Source: Linum tenue (Eukaryota > Streptophyta > Magnoliopsida > Malpighiales > Linaceae). From it: a stretch of DNA of 64,000 bases. The notes under the pieces were generated by a model. That model had not been told where the DNA came from, ran no database searches, and saw nothing but the letters and a program-made list of their open reading frames with translations. The position numbers were made by a program, and so were the translations under genes. Below are positions 34,031 to 45,480 of the stretch, piece after piece (the stretch's first letter is position 1; every line of letters begins with the position of its first letter). Location: NCBI GenBank assembly GCA_946122785.1, contig CAMGYJ010000008.1:56430963-56494962 (forward strand), given 5' to 3'.

Positions 34031-35537
34031 TGTCCCTAAGCAACGACTCAAAAGACACAAACACATAACCATCCATACCAATGACATACCACAGACTCAC
34101 TAATCAAACACTCAAACAAAACAAAATCTTCCTTGTACTCTTGTTGTAATCAGTAGTTTCTTTCTCAAATGACAAGTTGTGCTTTAATGGTCATACCTTT
34201 CACCCCACACCTAAGGTCTTTGCAACCCTTAACCATTGACTGACTCAAATCCATCCAAAAACTCAAATAGCAACACTCAAATTCAATCGTCAGTAGTGGG
34301 TGGTTAACAACTTATGATGCAACAGTTATTAGGAGAATCTAACCACATCAGTGAGGTGCATATCTCGTGAGGACAGTCTGGCTTACTCACACCAATCATA
34401 AGCAATTAATTAAGCATGAGTCTCAAAAACTAATGGGGGAAGCCTTTCGCAAACAAGATTTTAACTTTAAGCACATCACTACCTTTTATGACATGGAGAG
34501 GCTTTCTCTCTTTCTGCTTTTGCTTGCAGAGTGGTCGTATTTAGTACAAGTGGGGTTTGTTTCTTACTACCGGTGACCGAGCAAGAGCAATTTCTGCTTC
34601 TTAGCACTCGCATAAGGGCTTCTTTTAACTCCTTTTCCTCGGTCCGTGTGGAGGGTTATTGCATCCTCCAATGGCACTTCACTCAACTAGGGATCGTACT
34701 TGATAAGCAACATCGTACGGTCGCGAATCGATTCTCAATTGAATCTTTCCTCATCCCCATGTGCAATGAGTGATTGCCTCACACGATTTTGGCATTTTTA
34801 CCCACACTTTAATTGTTATGGCAACTTCTTATATTTTACTTGTCAGGTAGTGTTTTCTCATTTATAAAGATACAGTTCACCCCATCATAAAACATTCAAA
34901 ATAGAGAGACTCGTTGCAAAATCAAAAGCTCACAATTGATGCAAGTAAGCACGGCATCCAAACATGTCGAATGGTCAATGTTCTCCACCTAACTACTTCA
35001 CCAAAAGTCATTACACTATCCTCACAAAAGAGACTGTTGCTAAAAGAGTTGCTCATTCCAAGCATATCAAGTCAGTCAAAACATAAAGCTCATTGTGAAG
35101 AACTTTGAAATTCAACACTAGCGGGGTGATTTCGATGATTTCATTCAAGCACAAACTCATTTCACACGCATCACAGTCATTTACATCATGTTACCACAAG
35201 AGTACAAGGTTTTGTTTTAAATTTTTTTCATTTTTAGGTGTTTTTAACCATTAGCTTTGCACAGGCAGCTTGCTTTTTGCACAGGCAAACTGCATGCTGC
35301 TTGGTTGTGCTCAACCTAATGGCCAATTTTTTTTTTTTACCACATGCAATAGGGACAAACAAACACTAAGACTCACCACCCCACACTCAGGATGGAACAT
35401 TTTCCCTAATGTTCAACTCCTACTCTAAACATGCACGGGTTTGACACAACAAAAAAGAAAAAATAAAGAAAACTCACCTTGGGTTGCCTCCCAAGAAGCG
35501 CTTGTTTAACGTCCTCAGCCTGATGTTCATGGAGCTT
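34031..35537 (-). other. Element B non-coding 3' internal region
   Basis: No coding frame, and no env-like ORF. At 35474-35515 the minus strand carries AAGCGCTTCTTGGGAGGCAA, the block that follows integrase in the related elements, so this side corresponds to the post-integrase region. At 35256-35297 the word TTGCACAGGCA occurs twice, followed by AACTGCATGC. A T-run lies at 35329-35338. Confidence 0.65.
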
Positions 35538-35836
35538 TCAACCAATGGGTATGGAAAGGTATCCAGAATACCCTCCCGAGCAATGATAGAATGCATAACC
35601 TCCATCCAGCATATGAGTCACCTCTGCAGGGCCAGGTGTGCGAAAATTGGGTATGACCTTCTTAGCTTGCATGTTGGACCCTTTAGTGAGGCGTAGGTGG
35701 TATTGCAGCGCCTCAAGCAAGTACTCTTCCTGTTTCAATGTCAGTGAAGAAGGAATAATAATAGGAAGATTGAAATCCTTACCCAAATATCTATACTTGA
35801 GGTGCCCTGGCAAGGATTTCTGCCCTTGTTTTGATT
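35538..35836 (-). pseudogene. Element B pol relic with two deletion joints
   Basis: Minus strand: LPGHLKYRYLGKDFNLPIII and SSLTLKQEEYLLEALQ match the pre-RT linker. The text then jumps to MLDGGYAFYHCSGGYSGYLS, a relic of the RT motif FYCFLDGYSGYFQIPI, and ends at the post-integrase block. About 3 kb of pol is missing across these joints. Confidence 0.75.
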
Positions 35837-37585
35837 TCAGACTTTGAGCAGATAGGATAGGTGATAGTTCTTCGGATGGTCCACTATCACAGGAAGAGGA
35901 ATTTTCCTTTCTCGAGCTCCACTTTCAAAGTCATCAAATGCATCGTGATTATGATCAACTTGAAAGACATTAAAAATTTCCTCCTCCTTACCTACTCGGA
36001 ATGTCAACTTGCCTCTCCCAACATCGATGAGTGCATCACCGGTTGCTAGAAAAGGTCTGCCGAGAATTAGAGGCACTCCCCGATCATCTTCCATCTCCAG
36101 AATTACAAAATCTGTTGGGAGAATAAACTTCCCCACCTTCACCAATACATTCTCCACCACTCCTTTTGGAATTTTTACTGATCGATCAGCCAATTGGAGA
36201 GTGATCCGAGTAGGCTTAAGAACATCTCCCAATCCCAATTTCTTGTAGACTGAGTATGGCATCAAATTAATTCCTGCTCCAAGATCACAAAGTGATTTAT
36301 TGAATTCTGTACCTCCAATGACACATGGAATGGTGAAGCTTCCTGGATCATCCCTCTTTTCTGGCAATTTATTCTGAATCACGGTACTACATTCAGAAGT
36401 AAGGGTTACCTTCTCTAGATCAGCCCATTTACGCTTCTTTGTCAGCAACTCCCTTAAGAATTTAGCTATTGTAGGCATTTGTTCAAGTGCCTCCGCCAAC
36501 AGTATGTTGATATGAAGTTGCTTGAAGATATTCACAAATTTCTTTAAGTTTGGGTCTTCCATGGGCTTCATTAACCTTTGAGGGAATGGTGCGGGAGGTT
36601 CATAAGGCTTTACCTCTTCGCTCTTCAATTTTTCCACCTTTTGAGGTACACGGGCAGATTGCTTTTGCACAGGCAGATTGCATGCAGTTTGCCTGTGCAA
36701 GTCAGATTTTTCAGCTTTTGCACTTTCTTCATCCTCTACCTCTACAACTCCTTCTTTTTCACATTTTGTTGACTTCCTTGAACTCTCTGGATCCTCCAAG
36801 GCCTTTCCACTCCTCAATGTGACAGCTACAACCATGGCATCCTTCGTATTCCTCTCGGTATTTGCTGGTAAAGTCCCGGGAATCCTACCTTGAATATCTG
36901 CCAAAGTTTGAGCCATCTGGCCTATTTGCCTCTCCATAGCTAGCATAGATGATTGCATATTATTGTTGATGGCTAGCTGTTGAGTGACAAATTGATCAAG
37001 ACCCTTGAAATTATTGTCTGTTTTCTGCATATGAGCCAAAATCAATTCTTCAAGTTGTGGTTTCTTCTCTGGTTGAGGTTGTTGTTTCTGCAGGCCTGAA
37101 GGTGGAATGTTGCGAGCACCAGCTGGGTTGTTGTTTGCCCAGGAAAAGTTAGGATGCTTCCTCCATTGCGGGTTGTAGGTATTTGAATACATACCTCCCT
37201 GGCCTTGATTGTAGTGCACATCTTCCAACTGATCAGCTACCAGTGGACATAGATCCCTATGATGAGCACCTTCACATAATTCGCAATAAGCAACCTCCTC
37301 TTGTCTACCAAGAGCCATCTTAGCCAGCCTGCGTTCGAGTGCATCGAACTTGGAATCCAGCTTAGCATCTATCTTGGCTTCTAGACTCGCAACTTTGTTT
37401 ATCTCATGCAAGCCTCCTCTTCTTCGAATACTGGTCTCACTACCCCATTCAGTGGCTTCTGAACAGATCTTCTCTACCAGATCATATGCTGCTGGTGCCT
37501 CCATGCTTGTGAAACCATTCCGCGAAGCATTATTCAGGGCATCCCGGAACTCCCGTCTAATTCCATTGAAGAAAATAATGATCAC
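35837..37585 (-). CDS. Element B gag C-terminal part and protease (582 codons)
   Basis: Minus strand. Nucleocapsid-type knuckle CELCEGAHHRDLC (C-X2-C-X3-H-X4-C, the Athila spacing) near residues 100-112, then NPQWRKHPNFSWANN, an Asn/Gln-rich linker, KLPEKRDDPGSFTIPCVIGG, and an active-site DLGAGINLMPY near residue 432 (DLGAG, where DSGAS is usual). It ends with ILGRPFLATGDALIDVG. The frame is open for 1.75 kb, consistent with a young copy and constraint on gag-protease. It is preceded in the same frame by a TGA that replaces the Trp of the HGLEDW context. Confidence 0.85.
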   Translation of the reverse strand: MIIIFFNGIRREFRDALNNASRNGFTSMEAPAAYDLVEKICSEATEWGSETSIRRRGGLHEINKVASLEAKIDAKLDSKFDALERRLAKMALGRQEEVAYCELCEGAHHRDLCPLVADQLEDVHYNQGQGGMYSNTYNPQWRKHPNFSWANNNPAGARNIPPSGLQKQQPQPEKKPQLEELILAHMQKTDNNFKGLDQFVTQQLAINNNMQSSMLAMERQIGQMAQTLADIQGRIPGTLPANTERNTKDAMVVAVTLRSGKALEDPESSRKSTKCEKEGVVEVEDEESAKAEKSDLHRQTACNLPVQKQSARVPQKVEKLKSEEVKPYEPPAPFPQRLMKPMEDPNLKKFVNIFKQLHINILLAEALEQMPTIAKFLRELLTKKRKWADLEKVTLTSECSTVIQNKLPEKRDDPGSFTIPCVIGGTEFNKSLCDLGAGINLMPYSVYKKLGLGDVLKPTRITLQLADRSVKIPKGVVENVLVKVGKFILPTDFVILEMEDDRGVPLILGRPFLATGDALIDVGRGKLTFRVGKEEEIFNVFQVDHNHDAFDDFESGARERKIPLPVIVDHPKNYHLSYLLKV

Positions 37586-37588
37586 GTT

Positions 37589-37990
37589 TCAATCTTCAAG
37601 ACCATGGCTTGGGCATCTCATCAATAGCCCCTTATAGCGCTCCCATGCCTCAGTCAGACTCTCATCATCAGCCTGCTTAAAGGTAACAATTTTCTCTTGC
37701 CTCTTCATTGCCAAGGCAGGTGGGAAGTATTTATCCAAAAAGACCTTCTCAAGCTGAGCCCATGTCGTGATGGAATGTGGTGTTAAGTTCTGAAACCAGT
37801 GTGATGCATTCCCTATCAAAGAGAATGAGAACATACGTAGGCGAATTGCATCATCAGACACTGTAGGGCTCTTCATCGTATCACAAATGCTTGCAAACCG
37901 GTGAAGATGTTCATGAGGATCCTCGGTGCTAGCCCCTGAGAAGGTGTACCCATTAGTGATCATATTGATGAAGGCTGGGGTAATCTCCAT
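37589..37990 (-). pseudogene. Element B gag core
   Basis: Minus strand: MEITPAFINMITNGYTFSGA, EDPHEHLHRFASICDTM, RMFSFSLIGNASHWFQNLTP, ESLTEAWERYKGLLMRCPSHG. This is the standard Athila capsid region. It ends at a TGA (probably TGG originally) and continues in frame in 37585-35837. The frame opens upstream of the listed Met (QARLNRRTGARASCVVI). Confidence 0.85.
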
Positions 37991-38046
37991 ATTTGCATCC
38001 CCAGCCGGAATGACAACACATGAAGCTCGGGCTCCAGTCCTCCGAT

Positions 38047-38301
38047 TCAGACGAGCCTGATCGAGCGATCCTGTTCTGCCATGTTGTCTGGCTCGGTGAT
38101 GCGCGGTGGCGGTGTCGGTGGTGTCGGGATGACAGGTGGTGAAACCTGCCTTCTCGGTTGACGATTCTGGGTTAGGGAAGGCCTAGGAGTTGTGGATGTG
38201 GTAGGCTGCTTCCCTAACTTGACCTGCTTCCTGTTCTGTCGGCAGGTCTTCTCGATCTCCGGATCTAGTGGCAGTAAATCGCCGGTCGTCCTCCTAGGCA
38301 T
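38047..38301 (-). pseudogene. Element B gag N-terminus, shifted
   Basis: Minus strand: MPRRTTGDLLPLDPEIEKTC parallels MTRSQSGDLLPLDQELEQTC of Element A and therefore marks the gag start. A one-base shift near 38055 separates it from the gag core. Confidence 0.8.
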
Positions 38302-38395
38302 GCACGAGGAGGATAAACCTGAAAATTTTTCTGCACACTAACACCCAGATCAAAATAGTTCACTCACAAAAATCAATAAAAATAAGATATGGCAG

Positions 38396-38413
38396 TCCCC
38401 GGCAACGGCGCCA
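38396..38413 (-). promoter_or_regulatory. Element B primer binding site
   Basis: An exact TGGCGCCGTTGCCGGGGA on the minus strand, 6 bp from the LTR end at 38420. Confidence 0.93.
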
Positions 38414-38419
38414 AAAACT

Positions 38420-39859
38420 TGATAGGGCAAAAGCGTAATGCCTCAATCCTATCTCGTAGTAAACCGGAAAGTCCGGGTATCGTCTCTCAGGGACTGGTAC
38501 AACCTTAAGTTCTATCAATTTTGTAGAGCAAACTATAGGTGAAAATGGCTGAATGAGATTATTAACTACTAGCAAAATAATTAAACTAATTAAGCAAAGT
38601 AAACTTGTCGGGTTTAAATCAATGGGAGAAAGCTCTGGGAGAAACACCGGGATTCACTACCTATCCTATCCAGATTAATTCACATATTCCAATCAATTTA
38701 ATCCATATCTCTACAGCCAGGATATCACTACTGTGCTAGCTATCCCTGTCGGGAATTACTACGTACTAAATAATCAATTCAAATCCTACTGTCGTAGCTC
38801 AATGAATTAACTATATAGTCTGAAGATCGATATCCTATTTAAGACCGCATAGCACCTTATTTAATCCACTGTCGCTTCGATAAGTTACTATGCCACATGA
38901 AATAGATTCAGTTATTAGGGTTTCACTGTCGCTAATAACCTAATTAACTACAAATCATTGTATTGGTGGCCAGTCAACACAAAGCATTAAGTAATTTCAT
39001 GCAATAGAGATTGGAAGAAAAGAAATACAAATCAATCCATCTATTTTAGAAATAGCTACATCCTATGGTGTTTCCCCCAGAAATCGGGGTTTAGTTCATG
39101 ACGAAATCAAAAGATCTAATTATGTTCATAATCATCATGTCACTAAAAAGAAACGGAATGAAAATACTCGAGAAGAAGCAAGCTGCGCTGGCGCTGCTCT
39201 ATCTTGTCCCGCGCTGCTGTTCTTCTCCTATCTTCCGCGCGACTTCTCTCTCTAATTCGTTCCGTCCCCCAAAAAGAGATTCTTCCCCCCTCTGAATCTC
39301 GCCGCCAGCTCTTCTTTTTCTCCCCCAAAATTCCGCTTCCTTTAATTCCAATTATTCCCTGCCAAAATTCGTCTCCAATTCTCCCAAAGCGATCTCGTTT
39401 CTAGTCCAAAAAAAACCTCCACCAGATAATTTTCCAGCCCATTCCCTCCTTCCCCAGAGAAATTGGGTGTCCAATTAATTGGACCTCCTGGCCCATTCTT
39501 TCCTTCTTTCTCAAGGACCTCGTCCCCAAAGAAATCCCCAGTCCAAATCACCTCGTCCTCTCTTCCAAAAATAGTCCCTGGCCCAAAAAATAATTCCCCC
39601 AAAAGATGACAAAACTCTTTCTGGCCCAATTGCGTCTCCTCCCCGAGACAAAACGATTTGGGCCCAATTGATTGCTCGTGCACTTGCTTCTTTTTCGTGC
39701 TTTCGCCACCTGTAACATATCAAACTCATGGCACTAGGCAGTAATGGTTTTTCAACCATTCTCGGGTTAGGGAGCCCTAAAATAGCACCAATTGGCTAAA
39801 ACATACCATAGGATAATCACATAAAGTCCAAGAATCCGATATATTAAAGCCGAATATCA
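38420..39859 (-). repeat. Element B 5' LTR
   Basis: 1440 bp, near-identical to 32568-34007. The palindrome GTCCAATTAATTGGAC is at 39469-39484. It is flanked on the right by TTCCT, the target duplication. Confidence 0.93.
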
Positions 39860-41460
39860 TTCCTTCTCTAGAACAACTGATCAAGGCGTTCTGAACTAGA
39901 TTCCCTTTATCGAATGATATTCTCAACTGATACAAAGCAGTGAATCGACCCTCGACTAAAGCAGTCGATCCAGTACTATCAATCTGAACAAAGGCGAAGT
40001 GTAACCAATGAAAGAGATTGTAGTATAGTGGCTCAAGTGATAAATATCGAATCCACGGGTCTCTAGAGTTACTATTACTCAACTTCAGTTCATTATCTAG
40101 CAAACCAGATTAAAATCGAAGAACTATAACTACTCTAGCAAACTACAGTTAAAGTTAATCTAATTACAGGTTAGGAACTCACTTAGGTGTGATTCCCCCT
40201 AGTCACTAGCCAGATTAGTGATTAATGATCTCTAACTTGTTTCATGTTCATTCACAATGCGAATAATCCTCGACTAGACTTTGAATCTCGACTAAAGGCA
40301 AGGCCCTCTTGAGTCGATTGCCTAGCGGGACATATCCTTCTCTAGAACAACCGATCAAGGCGTTTTGAACTAGATTCCCTCACTCTAATGAGATTCTCAA
40401 TTGATACAAAGTAGTGAATCGACCCTCGACTAAAGTAATCGATCCAATACTATCAATCTATGGTGCTCTATTGATCTAATCAAGTATCCGCTCTCATGGG
40501 ACCAAAGCAGAATCAATAATCTTGACTAAAGCAGAATTGAATCATGAAAACATGCATAGATTGAATATGAACTCAAGATTATCAAGAGTACTCATACAAT
40601 CATCCAATCAAACAAACATGGCTAGGGTTCCTCAAAGCCTAAGTGAAGGGAAGTTACTTCACAGAGAAGAGAGAGAGACTGCAGTAAGAATCTTCAGATG
40701 ATCAGTCTTCAAGTTCGGGCTTGTTCCTCGTGCTTCCAAGGAGAAGAAATCCTCCAATTCCACTCCAAGATTGCCCTCAAATCGCCCTCTCTCTCTTTGG
40801 TTCATCCCTTGGGTGTTTGAGATCCAAAAACCGCGCTCCCTCCTCCAATTTCCCGTGTTTGTCTTATAACATCCCGAGTTCGCGAAACCGGTCCAAATAC
40901 CCGGTCTGGTATTTAGGGAACCGGTCGGGTATCAACAAAATGCTTCGGGTCACTTTTCTGCGCAAAAGAGAAATTACCCGGTAGGGTTTTTCAGATACCC
41001 GGTCGGGTATTTTTGGTTCACGACCAGGGGGCCTTCTGTTTCTCGTGGGGAAAATACCCTATTGGATATTTTAAACCTACTGACCGGGTATTTTACAATT
41101 CCAGGTCCCCTGTCTTTGATTCTTCGTTTCTCCCTCATTTGGACTCCAAATCAAGTGTCGTTTGATCCCAGATGCTCGTAGTCCCGTTCTCTTTCTTCTC
41201 AGGACAAGTTTACATGATTATTTGGTCTAAAAATTAGGTAGAAATCCATTCTTTTTTAAGTCATGCCCGAATTTCTTCCCTCGAGTTGCCAATTGATCTC
41301 CGATTGACTTGAAACTTGCGCCTAAGCTTCTCTTTATGCGCTAGGACCTGAAATGTGACGAAGGAACAAAACCTAGCGTAAAATAGGCCAAAGAGGCGAT
41401 AATGCAAGGTTAAACGATCAAGAAACAATGGGGAAAACATGTGCATATATCGAGTCATCA
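39860..41460 (-). mobile_element. LTR of Element C, second part, with internal duplication
   Basis: 39860-39985 continues the LTR interrupted at 32567. At 39986 the sequence returns to the beginning of the same LTR text (AACAAAGGCGAAGTGTAACC) and then runs to the LTR end TGATGACTCG (minus strand) at 41460. A segment of about 480 bp is thus duplicated in tandem within one LTR. The palindrome zone is at 40893-41092 (AAATACCCGGTCTGGTATTT). Confidence 0.8.
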
Positions 41461-43148
41461 TGTGACCTCTAGAATAATTAGAAAATTTTGAGAATATGAA
41501 AATTCGTCGTGATTCGTTGTAAAAGGTAAGGACATTGTAAACTTTATAAATTAATTATTAAATAAAATTTTGATTTAATTTTTTAATTTAATTTTTAGTA
41601 TTTTATTTTACTTGGTCGAATGACACACCTATACAAAAATCTTGAGTCCAGCACTGGGCACCGGCGTAGTCGACTTCAACCAAGCCTCAAAATCTTGGTA
41701 GAATCATGAATGGACGGTATTAGGAGAATTCCCAATTTGCCATTTTGTCAGAATCGGATTTCGACTTAAGACGAGGGAGATACGAGCCTGAAAAGTTTGG
41801 GACATAAATTGGATAGTTCAGGTACGATTCTTGGCAATTCAAAAAGTTGGTGGATTACTCCTATAATTTTTCATAGAGTTCTTAGTCAAATGTGTTAACT
41901 GAAAAATACCAATTCAGTACCTGGTACTTTGAAAACTTATAGAATTTCTATTTTGGCCATAACTTGGTTAATTGGCATCCAAATGAGGAACCGTCTGTGC
42001 CTATGGAATCATACAAGCAAGGAGAATATTATAGGAGTAAATTTTGGAAATTATAGTAATGAAGCACAGTCGGTTCAACGTAAAGGTGAGTGTAGAGGGT
42101 AAATTCTACGCCTTACGTATTTTCAAGTATTTGTCTTACGATTTTAAGTATATTTGTGAAGTGGTTGCTATTATTGTTTGTACTTGTGTTTAATGATATG
42201 TGCTTTATTTGAATTATGATTTGGAGTAAATATTTATGAGTTTTTATTTACTTTGATTTTACGTTTGGTTATTGTTGAAGTTTAAGAAACAAGTTTCTTT
42301 AGAAGAAGAACTTCACCTTCAAGGAAGGTGATACCGTTTGAAGAGTTTTTAATCACTAGCGCTAGTTCGTTGCCGTTTGAGATTTTTTAGATAGAGTAGC
42401 AGTTATACTCTTGAGACTTTTAAGATGAGAAGCAGTTATGCTCTTGAGAATCATGGGGATGCATCGTTACGACTTCCATGATAAGTTTAAGATGTTAGGG
42501 GGATGAATCAAGACTCCCCTAACTAAGTTTAAGTTTAAGGAAAGCCTATGTGGGCTCTCATACGTATGAGTTGGGCAACCGGACTAGCTAGTGAGGGATC
42601 CCCGTGTCAGTCAAATATTTAAGTTGAGATTTGAGTTTAAGAAGGGAGAGTAGCTTTAGCTCCCATACAGTTTTAAAAGTTAAGATTTCTAATAATGGAA
42701 GTACAAACAACTTCCACCAATTTAAGTTAAGTGTTTTAAGTAAAGTACTCAAGTATTATTAGAAATTTAAAATGTAAGGACGCAGACTGACTCCAACTCA
42801 CTCATCAGGTCGTAGTAGAGGTATGAGGGAGCACCCTGTTTGAGTGTAGCAAGCTATAAGATAGAAGCGCAAGCGTCACAGGAGATGTCGAAGACCGGAG
42901 TTCAGCTAGCGGCAACACAAACTTTTTAGTTATTTCGATTTATGATCAAGAGTATAGACTAGAGAATTAGATTAAGTTTTTATAGTTTGCCCAAGAGTTA
43001 GGGCTTTGTTTTCAGTATGATAGTATTTATGATTTGAGAACAATGTATTTTAGTTTATTTGAGCAAGTTATTCCTTTTCTTTCAAAAAATTTAAATATGC
43101 TCCGGAGCAAAACTATTTTTCAAATGTTGCAAAGGTTGGGATGTCATA
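41461..43148 (+). mobile_element. Putative solo LTR resembling chromovirus (gypsy) LTRs
   Basis: Starts TGTGACCTCTAG and ends GGTTGGGATGTCATA, an imperfect inverted pair of the TGTGACATCCC type seen in chromovirus LTRs. It has no coding sequence. Left is the end of the Element C LTR and right is Athila integrase. No target duplication was recognised, so the limits are approximate. Confidence 0.5.
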
Positions 43149-43150
43149 GC

Positions 43151-43320
43151 TTAAGTCCAGGTGGTCAGGACCATTCACGGTTACTAAGGTTTTTCCCTAT
43201 GGCATTGTGGAGATCTCTCACCCGAAAAATGGGACGTTCAAGGAAAATAGCCAACGCCCGAAGCTCTACTTGAGCGGCGATGTGCCTCGTAATGAGGATT
43301 TGATAATCCTATAGTACACC
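43151..43320 (+). pseudogene. Element D integrase C-terminus
   Basis: Reads SRWSGPFTVTKVFPYG, VEISHPKNGTFKENSQR, and KLYLSGDVPRNEDLIIL then stop. This matches the Element A integrase end [20 protein letters not shown]. The rest of pol is absent to the left, where the putative LTR lies. Confidence 0.85.
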
Positions 43321-44506
43321 TAGTTCCTCCAACTGCTTCTAGCTAAAGACATAAAAGACAGCGCGCTATTGGGGAGGCAACCCCATATCGGTTTGCATTT
43401 TTCTATTACTTTTCTCTTATTTTTAGTTTTTTTTTAGTTCTTTATGTGACTTCATTCATCATTTTGTGTCGTCGAATATTTTTTTCATTGAGCTTGAGGC
43501 TTAGAGGAGTCAAAAGTGTTAAAAATGTTCATTTTTTGGGTCCTTGAATTAGCTATTGGCAGGTAAAACTCGGCACTCAGCAAAGCAAAATTTAGACGAG
43601 TTTTATATCCTGCAGACCGCGTTTTCCAGTGAAACTTGGGTACCCCCTTTACAAAACTTGGCCAAGTTTCCTGGCTGATTTTTCGTCCGTCCTAGGTATA
43701 AAACCCATTTTTCTGGAACTCGGTTGAGTTTCCCATTTTGAATCACCGAGTTTCATCCCTGGGCCGGCCAAAAATCCACCTTCCTTACCTTCAAATCCAA
43801 AAACAAAATTAGATCCATAGTTCGCTTCCTTGGGCGCCCCTTCGCCAACAATTTCAGGTTTGTGGGACCACTTTTGCGTCATCGGTGACCCTCCGACTAG
43901 CCTTCAGCGAGCATTTCAGCCTAGTGTTTCACCAAATTTTTGTGCCTTCCTGCTTCTTCTCGCCTTCCCTTAACTTCAAATTGAATTTCCAGGTTTTATT
44001 TTGCTTCTTGGATTGTTAATTTTGGAAAATTGAATGATAGCGTTCTTAGGTGAAGAATTGAATTTTTATGGCTTAAATAGTCAAATTGGTTGAGTGGAAA
44101 ACTTATGAATGGTTATTGATATGATGAGGGACGAATTGAATGCATGAATGATGCTTTGGAGTGCTTGAATTGTGTGGATTGTGAACTTGGGAATTTTTTC
44201 CCATAACATGTTTGATAAAATGCCTAGGGTTCATACACTTTTCTCGATGATGGTTGATGTCCTTAACTATATGAAGTATGGGTGTAGATTGTCTTAACAC
44301 GATCTATGAGACTACTACTTCAATGTTGTATCATGATTTCGTTCATTGAATACTTTGCAACTACATCTTTAGGTTTGCCAATTTTGGATGAACAATTTGA
44401 TCATAATGTCTTTGAAGCTAAATGTTGGGGGGTCTCTACCACCCCTACATTCTAGCTACTCACATATTTGTTCGAAATTGTATTTGGTGTGTTTTAATGT
44501 AGGATC
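43321..44506 (+). other. Element D interval between integrase and env-like region
   Basis: Begins with the block GCGCGCTATTGGGGAGGCAA near 43361. It carries palindromes at 43560-43770, including the perfect 16-mer AAACTTGGCCAAGTTT (43654-43669), plus AACTCGGTTGAGTTT and CACCGAGTTTC. A possible intron runs from AATTTCCAG then GTTTTATT (about 43992) to ATGTAG before the env-like ATG at 44507. No gene is seen inside. Confidence 0.6.
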
Positions 44507-45480
44507 ATGGCTACTCTCCACCCATTCCTTTGCAACTTGGCTCACTGGTATAGGGCTCGTCTTCTTGCTATCATGGACAGAGCGATTGTGAAACATCACT
44601 TTCTCCAATTTTCTATCTTTCGCACCCTGCAATGCCATGAAGAAATGTATGTAGTCATTCGCAACGAGATGTGGAGATGCCTTCTTGAGATGATAATGGG
44701 TGTTTATCAGGAGCTTGTTTGGGAGTTCTACTCTAACTTTGAGAACTACCCACGAGTAAGCATCAGCATTGACGGGGAAATTTGATTCCATCTTTGCAGT
44801 AAGGAGTGATGCATGAGTTATATTGCACCCGCCAGCGCCCTTAACATCTTCCCACGCACGAACAACCCGATGATTATTAAGGATCCCATCCATACTGACA
44901 TCAACTTTCAGGAGTACTACGAGCTCATATGCTAGGAACAATTAGTAGGGAAACGGATCAAGAGAGGCTCGACGAAGCCCACCACTCTTCAGCATGAGTG
45001 GCACTTCCTTAACCAGTTGCAATGTAGGTCTTTCTTCCCCACTACTTCACACGACACCAGCCTCCCCAACCGGTTGTTGTATCTTATGCGTGCCATTGGA
45101 TCTGTGAGGCAATGCCTCCACTGGGGATAGGTCTTAACGCAGACATTCCAGCGCAGCTCCTCCGACAGTCATCTAGTAGTTTGCGGCCTAGTGATTACGA
45201 CCCTAGAATTGCACTTCAAAGTGGACACCCATCCACGCCATCCTCTCAAGCTCATTTCCCCTTTTAACGAGGATCACATTAAACAATAAGATCCTCCACT
45301 TGATCGAGAGGCAGGGGTGACAGAGGTGGATTAAGGGACTTACCCCCTCCTTCTTCACCAAAGGAATTTGTTGTGGACCAACCTCATCGCACTCGGGAGT
45401 GCAGAGAACTTTCTCTGCTACCACCTTCCGCACCACCGCCATCTGAGCCCTCTTCAGGCTGATGTGATCAGCAGTTGGCT
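44507..45480 (+). pseudogene. Element D env-like region, broken
   Basis: MATLHPFLCNLAHWYRARLL opens 92 codons ending VWEFYSNFENYPRVSISIDG, then broken frames such as FPRTNNPMIIKDPIHTDINF and SLPNRLLYLMRAIGS. The pattern is of the Athila third ORF, with several stops. It is similar in place, not in detail, to 21344-22580. Confidence 0.5.

Larger units (their letters stand above)
32568..39859 (-). mobile_element. Element B: non-autonomous Athila-type retrotransposon, complete
   Basis: 7292 bp with LTRs 32568-34007 and 38420-39859 (both 1440 bp), PBS, gag-protease and PPT, all on the minus strand, plus a 5-bp target duplication. The LTRs differ by only about 15-20 substitutions by eye, so the insertion is recent. 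RT, RNase H, integrase and env-like regions are absent except for short relics, so movement would need proteins from a relative. Its LTR family also appears at 30089-31363. Confidence 0.92.

Noticed and set aside
41456..43155. 5-bp duplication around the chromovirus-like LTR
   Set aside because: CATCA on the left has no counterpart on the right, and the left flank is exactly the end of another LTR.
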